From Chrysaora quinquecirrha (taxonomy: Eukaryota; Cnidaria; Scyphozoa; Semaeostomeae; Pelagiidae): a stretch of 64,000 nt of DNA. This document shows, one piece after another, positions 48,819 to 59,100 of this stretch (position 1 is the first letter of the stretch; each line of letters begins with the position of its first letter). The translations under genes and the position numbers were made by a program. The stretch is from contig JACTAT010000014.1 in assembly GCA_014526335.1 (NCBI GenBank), positions 7,100,393-7,164,392 of the forward strand, in the 5' to 3' direction. Under the pieces are notes generated by a model that did no database searches, was not told where the DNA came from, and saw nothing but the letters and a program-made list of their open reading frames with translations.

Positions 48819-49785
48819 TTTGCACGTTCTCGATATCTAAAAAAGCTCTTGATTTCGAGGAGCAATCAGCAAGAAAGTCCATACGTAGTTCTTTACAACA
48901 ATACTGGATGTAAGACAATTCATTTTGTGCTAACGAAAATTTAGCTTTTGATTTCACCAAAGAAGAAACTGGTGAAAGTCTTGTGGAAAATCTAATATAC
49001 TATACTGGTGGTCAAAATAGGATTCGGGGTTAAAAATTTTCAAGAAATTAACTAGCGGGGACGACCATTAGGTACAAATTAGCAGTGTATTATAATTTAC
49101 CTTGAAGAATCTTCCTTTGTGATAGCAAGCAGGACAAATTGACACTACTGAAAAAAAAAAAAGGAAATAATTTAGAAAAAAAGACAAATTGTTGCCATTG
49201 CTTAGATAAAAAAGACAGCCACCGAGGAATATGGATAAAAAGAGTACAAAGAAGGAATTGGACTGTTTGGTATGCTGAATGTATCAGAACTGAGATTTAA
49301 CAAGCAAACAGGACGAACCCATATTGTACAAAAAATGAAACTTAAAATCTGGTCCAGATAAGTGGGGGATCAACAACAGTAGAGGATACAAATAAATGGG
49401 GAATCCTTAGATAAATTTTGGATAAGTGTACTGCATATTTTTTTCTGGAAACTGCAATTTATGTTTGCAAGACTTTCTGTGATGAGGTAAAAAGGTAAAT
49501 ACAAACAGAAAGGGTTCAAATATGCTACGTGAGCCTAGAAGTCCACAAATAATAATCGTCTCCCTCCCATTCATTCTGAATCATAAAGTAAAGCGCTGCT
49601 GCACGACAACATATTTCATTAAATCTGTTTGCAATAATGTAGCGGGATATGTTTTGCAACGCGTTCTTACACGACACGACATTACACGACCTCAATTTAG
49701 CTTTGATGATACGTACTCACAGCGCTCTTTTTACAATAGACGCTTCCGCAAAAGATGGCCGCTGTTTTTTGCCTATTGTTTTCAT

Positions 49786-49917
49786 TAAGGATTTTCGAAA
49801 GGAATTCTGGGAATAATTTCCTTAGTTATGTACTTTACATAGCTGCAGACGTTGAATTCGTAACTAAGGAAATTATTCCCAGAATTCCCTTCGAGAAACC
49901 TTAAGAAAAACAAGGGA
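49786..49917. mobile_element. Foldback MITE
   Basis: About 130 bp with arms of about 50 bp (TTAAGGATTTTCGAAAGG, AATTCTGGGAATAATTTCCT and TAGTTA on the left, inverted on the right). One arm of the same family is found alone at 62,098-62,165. Confidence 0.85.
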
Positions 49918-50413
49918 TTGACAGAAACAAACGCCATCTTTTGCGGAAACCTCTACACCATTTCCTAATACTTCTTGTTTTACTGAAGATTTCTCATACA
50001 ATGTTTAAAGAGCGCTTGTTACCAAAATCGTAGCAGGATTTAGGGCAATTTTTCGTGGCACCCATCCTCGTATACTGTACGTACCTCCTGTCAGCTAATA
50101 TTCATTAGTACTCTTTTAAGTACCCCCCCCCCCTCCACTGCCTGTGGTAAAAGCTTTTAACTATATATTTACAGCCTTACCAGTACAAGTCATTCTGTAC
50201 TCAAAACAATACAAAGCAAATTCATCAAGAGTATAAAAAAGGCCTGTATTACAGGTTTTCTGGGCGACTTTCTATTGCAGTTCAAAGTAAAAACGTAACT
50301 GCATGCCTTTCGGAACCTTGGTAAAAAATAATGGCGAAAAAGGGATTGTATCTGTACTGAAATATTATTCACACAAGAATAAGTGGAAAAGATGCTAGAT
50401 AATATATACCCAC

Positions 50414-50540
50414 CAGATGTTGGAGACGGTGCAAAGGTACTAGGTGATGGCTTGAATGTTGAGAGAACCAATGTCGACTGGCTAACGACGAATTTGTAGG
50501 TACTCTTAGAAGGCAATGATGGAGTTGATATAGAGGGCTT
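50414..50540 (-). CDS. Mucin-like protein, Ser/Thr/Pro linker exon
   Basis: 127 bases after a TTTTATCGTAG acceptor, ending TCT-G/GTGGGT. Phase 0 in, phase 1 out. Encodes 42 residues rich in Ser, Thr and Pro (KPSISTPSLPSKSTYKF at the start, PSPSTFAPSPTS at the end) that join the tandem-repeat domain to the cystine knot. Both phases match the neighbouring exons, which is the main support for it being real. Confidence 0.8.
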
Positions 50541-50648
50541 CTACGATAAAACGAAACAATGTTTATTGATAAAAATGGCAAGTCTAAACTGTAATACACA
50601 CTCACTGAATAAATTATCAAAATATTGAAAAAAGATGAAAACAATTAC

Positions 50649-53600
50649 CATTGTGTATATTGAGAATGACGGAATACTGCTTGTAAGTGGCGGTGAATAA
50701 CTACTTGTTGGCGGTGGAGCAACATATGAGCTTGTGCTGACGGATGTCACAATTGATGTTGTTGGTGGTGGAGCAACATATGAGCTTGTGCTGATTGATG
50801 TCACAATTGATGTTGTTGGTGGTGGAGCAACATATGAGCTTGTGCTGACAGATGTCACAATTGATGTTGTTGGTGGTGGAGCAACATATGAGCTTGTGCT
50901 GACTGATGTCACAATTGATGTTGTTGGTGGTGGAGCAACATATGAGCTTGTGCTGACGGATGTCACAATTGATGTTGTTGGTGGTGGAGCAACATATGAG
51001 CTTGTGCTGACGGATGTCACAATTGATGTTGTTGGTGGTGGAGCAACATATGAACTTGTGCTGACGGATGTCACAATTGATGTTGTTGGTGGTGGAGCAA
51101 CATATGAGCTTGTGCTGACGGATGTCACAATTGATGTTGTTGGTGGTGGAGCAACATATGAGCTTGTGCTGACGGATGTCACAATTGATGTTGTTGGTGG
51201 TGGAGCAACATATGAGCTTGTGCTGACGGATGTCACAATTGATGTTGTAGGTGGAGGAGCAACATACGAGCTTGTGCTCACGGATGTCACAATTGATGTT
51301 GTTGGTGGTGGAGCAGCATATGAGCTTGTGCTTACAGATGTCACAATTGATGTTGTTGGTGGTGGAGCAACATAAGAGCTTGTACTGACTGATGTTACAA
51401 TTGATGTTGTTGGTGGTGGAGCAACATATGAGCTTGTGCTTACAGATGTCACAATTGATGTTGTAGGTGGTGGAGCAACATATGAGCTTGTGCTGACGGA
51501 TGTCACAATTGATGTTGTTGGTGGAGGAGCAACATATGAGCTTGTGCTGACTGATTTCACAATTGATGTTGTTGGTGGTGGAGCAACATACGAGCTTGTG
51601 CTGACAGATGTCACAATTGATGTTGTTGGTGGAGGAGCAACATATGAGCTTGTGCTGACTGATTTCACAATTGATATTGTTGGTGGAGGAGCAACATATG
51701 AGCTTGTGCTGACAGATGTCACAATTGATGTTGTTGGTGGAGGAGCAACATATGAGCTTGTGCTGACTGATTTCACAATTGATGTTGTTGGTGGTGGAGC
51801 AACATACGAGCTTGTGCTGACAGATGTCACAATTGATGTTGTTGGTGGAGGAGCAACATATGAGCTTGTGCTGACTGATTTCACAATTGATGTTGTTGGT
51901 GGAGGAGCAACATATGAGCTTGTGCTGACAGATGTCACAATTGATGTTGTTGGTGGTGGAGCAACATACGAGCTTGTGCTGACAGATGTCACAATTGATG
52001 TTGTTGGTGGAGGAGCAACATATGAGCTTGTGCTGACGGATGTCACAATTGATGTTGTTGGTGGTGGAGCAACATATGAGCTTGTGCTGACGGATGTCAC
52101 AATTGATGTTGTTGGTGGTGGAGCAACATATGAGCTTGTGCTGACGGATGTCACAATTGATGTTGTTGGTGGTGGAGCAACATATGAGCTTGTGCTGACG
52201 GATGTCACAATTGATGTTGTTGGTGGTGGAGCAACATATGAGCTTGTGCTCACGGATGTCACAATTGATGTTGTTGGTGGTGGAGCAACATATGAGCTTG
52301 TGCTGACGGATGTCACAATTGATGTTGTTGGTGGTGGAGCAACATATGAGCTTGTGCTGACGGATGTCACAATTGATGTTGTTGGTGGTGGAGCAACATA
52401 TGAGCTTGTGCTGACGGATGTCACAATTGATGTTGTTGGTGGTGGAGCAACATATGAGCTTGTGCTGACGGATGTCACAATTGATGTTGTTGGTGGTGGA
52501 GCAACATATGAGCTTGTGCTCACGGATGTCACAATTGATGTTGTTGGTGGTGGAGCAACATATGAGCTTGTGCTGACGGATGTCACAATTGATGTCACAA
52601 TTGATGTTGGTGGTGGAGCAACATATGAGCTTGTGCTCACGGATGTCACAATTGATGTTGTTGGTGGTGGAGCAACATATGAGCTTGTGCTGACGGATGT
52701 CACAATTGATGTTGTTGGTGGTGGAGCAACATATGAGCTTGTGCTGACGGATGTCACAATTGATGTTGTTGGTGGTGGAGCAACATATGAGCTTGTGCTC
52801 ACGGATGTCACAATTGATGTTGTTGGTGGTGGAGCAACATATGAGCTTGTGCTCACGGATGTCACAATTGATGTTGTTGGTGGTGGAGCAACATATGAGC
52901 TTGTGCTAACGGATGTCACAATTGATGTTGTTGGTGGTGGAGCAACATAGGAGCTTGTGCTGACGGATGTCACAATTGATGTTGTTGGTGGTGGAGCAAC
53001 ATATGAGCTTGTGCTGATGGATGTCACAATTGATGTTGTTGGTGGTGGAGCAACATATGAGCTTGTGCTGACGGATGTCACAATTGATGTTGTTGGTGGT
53101 GGAGCAACATATGAGCTTGTGCTCACGGATGTCACAATTGATGTTGTTGGTGGTGGAGCAACATATGAGCTTGTGCTGACGGATGTCACAATTGATGTTG
53201 TTGGTGGTGGAGCAACATATGAGCTTGTGCTGACGGATGTCACAATTGATGTTGTTGGTGGTGGAGCAACATATGAGCTTGTGCTTACAGATGTCACAAT
53301 TGATGTTGTAGGTGGTGGAGCAACATATGAGCTTGTGCTTACAGATGTCACAATTGATGTTGTAGGTGGTGGAGCAACATATGAGCTTGTGCTCACGGAT
53401 GTCACAATTGATGTTGTAGGTGGTGGAGCAACATATGAGCTTGTGCTCACGGATGTCACAATTGATGTTGTTGGTGGTGGAGCAACATATGAGCTTGTGC
53501 TCACGGATGTCACAATTGATGTTGTTGGTGGAGGAGCAACATATGAGCTTGTGCTTACAGATGTCACAATTGATGTTGTAGGTGGAGGAGCAACATATGA

Positions 53601-54975
53601 GCTTGTGCTCACGGATGTCACAATTGATGTTGTAGGTGGAGGAGCAACATATGAGCTTGTGCTCACGGATGTCACAATTGATGTTGTTGGTGGTGGAGCA
53701 ACATATGAGCTTGTGCTGACTGATGTCACAATTGATGTTGTTGGTGGTGGAGCAACATATGAGCTTGTGCTGACTGATGTCACAATTGATGTTGTTGGTG
53801 GTGGAGCAACATATGAGCTTGTGCTGACTGATGTCACAATTGATGTTGTTGGTGGTGGAGCAACATATGAGCTTGTGCTGACTGATGTCACAATTGATGT
53901 TGTTGGTGGTGGAGCAACATATGAGCTTGTGCTGACTGATGTCACAATCGATGTTGTTGGTGGTGGAGCAACATATGAGCTTGTGCTGACAGATGTCACA
54001 ATTGATGTTGTTGGTGGTGGAGCAACATACGAGCTTGTGCTGACAGATGTCACAATTGATGTTGTTGGTGGAGGAGCAACATATGAGCTTGTGCTGACTG
54101 ATTTCACAATTGATGTTGTAGGTGGAGGAGCAACATATGAGCTTGTGCTGACCGATGTCACAATTGATGTTGTTGGTGGTGGAGCAACATATGAGCTTGT
54201 GCTTACAGATGTCACAATTGATGTTGTAGGTGGTGGAGCAACATATGAGCTTGTGCTTACAGATGTCACAATTGATGTTGTAGGTGGTGGAGCAACATAT
54301 GAGCTTGTGCTCACGGATGTCACAATTGATGTTGTAGGTGGTGGAGCAACATATGAGCTTGTGCTCACGGATGTCACAATTGATGTTGTTGGTGGTGGAG
54401 CAACATATGAGCTTGTGCTCACGGATGTCACAATTGATGTTGTTGGTGGAGGAGCAACATATGAGCTTGTGCTTACAGATGTCACAATTGATGTTGTAGG
54501 TGGAGGAGGAACATATGAGCTTGTGCTCACGGATGTCACAATTGATGTTGTAGGTGGAGGAGCAACATATGAGCTTGTGCTCACGGATGTCACAATTGAT
54601 GTTGTTGGTGGTGGAGCAACATATGAGCTTGTGCTGACTGATGTCACAATTGATGTTGTTGGTGGTGGAGCAACATATGAGCTTGTGCTGACTGATGTCA
54701 CAATTGATGTTGTTGGTGGTGGAGCAACATATGAGCTTGTGCTGACTGATGTCACAATTGATGTTGTTGGTGGTGGAGCAACATATGAGCTTGTGCTGAC
54801 TGATGTCACAATTGATGTTGTTGGTGGTGGAGCAACATATGAGCTTGTGCTGACTGATGTCACAATCGATGTTGTTGTTGGTGGAGCAACATATGAGCTT
54901 GTGCTGACGGATGTGACTTTTGACGTTGTTGATGAAGAAGCAACATATGAGCTTGTGCTGACGGTTATTTTCCGG
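50649..54975 (-). CDS. Mucin-like protein, tandem-repeat exon B (about 79 units)
   Basis: One uninterrupted frame of about 1,442 codons. It consists of 54-bp units encoding STSSYVAPPPTTSIVTSV, half Ser/Thr and one-sixth Pro, as in mucin PTS domains that carry dense O-glycans. The first unit is diverged (SYVASSSTTSKVTSV); the last runs into SSYSPPLTSSIPSFSIYTM before an ATG/GTAATT donor (phase 0), which fits the linker exon. One unit near 52,590 is 63 bp and stays in frame. Variants such as SIVKSV and PPTISIV occur. The acceptor is uncertain (CCTGGCAG at 54,976 or GTCAG at 54,958); both need a phase-2 upstream exon. Plus-strand ORFs over this block are mirror frames. Confidence 0.85.
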
Positions 54976-55354
54976 CTGCCAGGATTGACATTTCCCAAAC
55001 TTTAAGATACTTTGATTTAAATGCTGAAATCATATAAAGCACCAAAAACTTAGTCTAGGTGCAAAGTTTCATTGTCCTAGTGCGTGTAATATTGATCTTA
55101 TGAGCGTTCACAGTACCCAGTGGCGTGAAGGGGAACTTTTCACTCCTACTGGTCTGAGCCCCTATAAGATCGCAAATTCTGAACGTTCGTAAAATCAATG
55201 AAAGAAGCGCTAAGATAGCAAAACTTTCGCCTAGGCTAAATTTGGGCTGCTTGATATGAATTTGGTACCAAAAACTCTCTACCTAGAAATTTGGAAAAAT
55301 TTCCATAATTCATTTATTTTATATTTCCTTCTTAGCCGACTACATGTCGTTCAA

Positions 55355-55472
55355 ATTATAAATAAATAAACAAATAATAAATAATAAATAAATAAATAAA
55401 CGGATAAATAACTAAATAAATAGATAAATGTATAAATAAATAAGTAAATGAATAAACAAATAAACGGATATA

Positions 55473-55531
<59 letters not shown>

Positions 55532-55800
55532 ATATAAATAAATAAATAAATAAATAGATAAATACAAGAATAAATAAGTAAATAAATAAATAAATAGATA
55601 AATAAATAGATAAATAAACAAAGCAAAAAGTTGTAGTTTATTTCTAGATTTCCTTCTTGCCGTATATATTTCGTTCAAATAATAAATAAATAAATAAACA
55701 AAAATAAATAAATAAATAAATAAATAAATGAAGAAATGAATAAATAAAAGAATGAATGGAAAAAATAAATAAATAAACGAATGAATATTTATATATATAT
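55355..55800. repeat. (AAAT)n simple repeat
   Basis: Imperfect AAAT/AATA tetranucleotide repeat with a short unique gap at about 55,620-55,675, ending in an (AT)n run at 55,790-55,806. The FIYLFIYLF-type minus-strand ORFs are by-products. Confidence 0.95.
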
Positions 55801-55836
55801 ATATATAAATATGAATAGATAGACAAATAAAGGCCT

Positions 55837-56101
55837 GGCAAAACTAGGAGACACGTTGCGGGTAACACTATCGCACATGACATGCCCCTCGATGTCTCCC
55901 AGTTTAGCCACCTCGGAAACTTCTTAGCGAGCGACAAAATTTGTAGCGAGAGACACGCATATGTTTCTGGTAGACAACAGAAACATTTCTTGTCTCCACG
56001 ACTCGGGGGACATGTTGCTCGCTTGTCACTCGCATATTTAGCCACACAGGGAGACACGCTGAATACAGTGTCGCGCTTGACATGTCTCCTAGTTTAGCCA
56101 C
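55837..56101. mobile_element. MITE abutting mucin repeat block A
   Basis: About 265 bp. Left end TGGCAAAACTAGGAGACACG; the inverted right end reads TGGCTAAACTAGGAGACATG on the opposite strand. GACACG and AGCGAG words repeat inside. It begins within about 30 bp of the end of the tandem repeats, and the non-repeat tail of the long ORF (VKAVAKLGDMSSATLYS and on) is MITE sequence, so it is unlikely to be true protein. Confidence 0.8.
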
Positions 56102-56128
56102 AGCCTTAACGAACGTGCTTGGGGTTAC

Positions 56129-59100
56129 CGAAGTAACAATTGATGTTGTAGGAGGTGGAGCAACATATGAACTTGTGCTGACGGATGTCACAATTGATGT
56201 TGTTGGTGGTGGAGCAACATATGAGCTTGTGCTGACGGATGTCACAATTGATGTTGTTGGTGGCGGTGCAACATATGAGCTTGTGCTGACTGATGTCACA
56301 ATTGATGTTGTAGGAGGTGGAGCAACATATGAGCTTGTGCTGACAGATGTCACAATTGATGTTGTTGGTGGCGGTGCAACATATGAGCTTGTGCTGACTG
56401 ATGTCACAATTGATGTTGTAGGAGGTGGAGCAACATATGAGCTTGTGCTGACTGATGTCACAATTGATGTTGTTGGTGGTGGAGCAACATATGAGCTTGT
56501 GCTGACGGATGTCACAATTGATGTTGTTGGTGGTGGAGCAACATATGAGCTTGTGCTGACGGATGTCACAATTGATGTTGTTGGTGGTGGAGCAACATAT
56601 GAGCTTGTGCTCACGGATGTCACAATCGATGTGGTTGGTGGTGGAGCAACATATGAGCTTGTGCTGACCGATGTCACAATTGATGTTGTTGGTGGTGGAG
56701 CAACATATGAGCTTGTGCTGACGGATGTCACAATTGATGTTGTTGGTGGTGGAGCAACATATGAGCTTGTGCTGACGGATGTCACAATTGATGTTGTTGG
56801 TGGTGGAGCAACATATGAGCTTGTGCTGACGGATGTCACAATTGATGTTGTTGGTGGTGGAGCAACATATGAGCTTGTGCTGACGGATGTCACAATTGAT
56901 GTTGTTGGTGGTGGAGCAACATATGAGCTTGTGCTGACGGATGTCACAATTGATGTTGTTGGTGGTGGAGCAACATATGAGCTTGTGCTGACGGATGTCA
57001 CAATTGATGTTGTTGGTGGTGGAGCAACATATGAGCTTGTGCTGACTGTCACAATTGATGTCACAATTGATGTTGTTGGTGGTGGAGCAACATATGAGCT
57101 TGTGCTGACGGATGTCACAATTGATGTTGTTGGTGGTGGAGCAACATATGAGCTTGTGCTGACGGATGTCACAATTGATGTTGTTGGTGGTGGAGCAACA
57201 TATGAGCTTGTGCTGACGGATGTCACAATTGATGTTGTTGGTGGTGGAGCAACATATGAGCTTGTGCTGACGGATGTCACAATTGATGTTGTTGGTGGTG
57301 GAGCAACATATGAGCTTGTGCTGACGGATGTCACAATTGATGTTGTTGGTGGTGGAGCAACATATGAGCTTGTGCTGACGGATGTCACAATTGATGTTGT
57401 TGGTGGTGGAGCAACATATGAGCTTGTGCTGACGGATGTCACAATTGATGTTGTTGGTGGTGGAGCAACATATGAGCTTGTGCTGACGGATGTCACAATT
57501 GATGTTGTTGGTGGTGGCGCAACATATGAGCTTGTGCTGACTGATGTCACAATTGATGTTGTTGGTGGTGGAGCAACATATGAGCTTGTGCTGACTGATG
57601 TCACAATTGATGTTGTTGGAGGTGGAGCAACATACGAGCTTGTGCTGACGGATGTCACAATTGATGTTGTTGGTGGTGGAGCAACATATGAGCTTGTGCT
57701 GACGGATGTCACAATTGATGTTGTTGGTGGTGGAGCAACATATGAGCTTGTGCTGACTGATGTCACAATTGATGTTGTTGGTGGTGGAGCAACATATGAG
57801 CTTGTGCTGACGGATGTCACAATTGATGTTGTTGGTGGTGGAGCGACATATGAGCTTGTGCTGACGGATGTCACAATTGATGTTGTTGGTGGTGGAGCAA
57901 CATATGAGCTTGTGCTGACGGATGTCACAATGGATGTTGTTGGTGGTGGAGCAACATATGAGCTTGTGCTGACGGATGTCACAATTGATGTTGTTGGTGG
58001 TGGAGCAACATATGAGCTTGTGCTGACGGATGTCACAATTGATGTTGTTGGTGGTGGAGCGACATATGAGCTTGTGCTGACGGATGTCACAATTGATGTT
58101 GTTGGTGGAGGAGCAACATAAGAGCTTGTGCTGACGGATGTCACAATTGATGTTGTTGGTGGAGGAGCAACATAAGAGCTTGTGCTGACTGATGTCACAA
58201 TTGATGTTGTTGGTGGTGGAGCAACATATGAGCTTGTGCTGACGGATGTCACAATTGATGTTGTTGGTGGAGGAGCAACATATGAGCTTGTGCTGACGGA
58301 TGTCACAATTGATGTTGTTGGTGGAGGAGCAACATATGAGCTTGTGCTGACCGATGTCACAATTGATGTTGTTGGTGGTGGAGCAACATATGAGCTTGTG
58401 CTGATGGATGTCACAATGGATGTTGTTGGTGGTGGAGCAACATATGAGCTTGTGCTGATGGATGTCACAATGGATGTTGTTGGTGGTGGAGCAACATATG
58501 AGCTTGTGCTGACGGATGTCACAATTGATGTTGTTGGTGGTGGAGCGACATATGAGCTTGTGCTGACGGATGTCACAATTGATGTTGTTGGTGGAGGAGC
58601 AACATAAGAGCTTGTGCTGACGGATGTCACAATTGATGTTGTTGGTGGAGGAGCAACATAAGAGCTTGTGCTGACTGATGTCACAATTGATGTTGTTGGT
58701 GGTGGAGCAACATATGAGCTTGTGCTGACGGATGTCACAATTGATGTTGTTGGTGGAGGAGCAACATATGAGCTTGTGCTGACCGATGTCACAATTGATG
58801 TTGTTGGTGGTGGAGCAACATATGAGCTTGTGCTGACGGATGTCACAATTGATGTTGTTGGTGGTGGAGCAACATATGAGCTTGTGCTGACGGATGTCAC
58901 AATTGATGTTGTTGGTGGTGGAGCAACATATGAGCTTGTGCTGATGGATGTCACAATTGATGTTGTTGGTGGTGGAGCAACATATGAGCTTGTGCTGACT
59001 GATGTCACAATTGATGTTGTTGGTGGTGGAGCAACATATGAGCTTGTGCTGACTGATGTCACAATTGATGTTGTTGGTGGTGGAGCAACATATGAGCTTG

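Larger units (their letters stand above)
46987..50413 (-). other. Mucin gene intron between linker and cystine-knot exons
   Basis: Bounded by CTG/GTGGGT at 50,413 and TTTTTATAG at 46,987; phase 1 on both sides. It contains two MITEs (48.48 and 49.79 kb), a C-run near 50,124 and otherwise no supported feature. Confidence 0.75.
54976..56128 (-). other. Region between mucin repeat blocks (presumed intron)
   Basis: Contains an AAAT simple repeat and a MITE. The exon A donor that looks best (TCG/GTAACC, phase 0) does not match the phase-2 acceptors of exon B, so either another donor, a small exon or an assembly error is involved, or the two blocks belong to separate transcripts. Confidence 0.55.

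Noticed and set aside
55351..55678. FIYLFIYLF-type ORFs
   Set aside because: Translation of an AAAT simple repeat.
55904..56128. Non-repeat C-terminal tail of the 2,016-codon minus ORF
   Set aside because: It is translated MITE sequence beyond a plausible splice donor.
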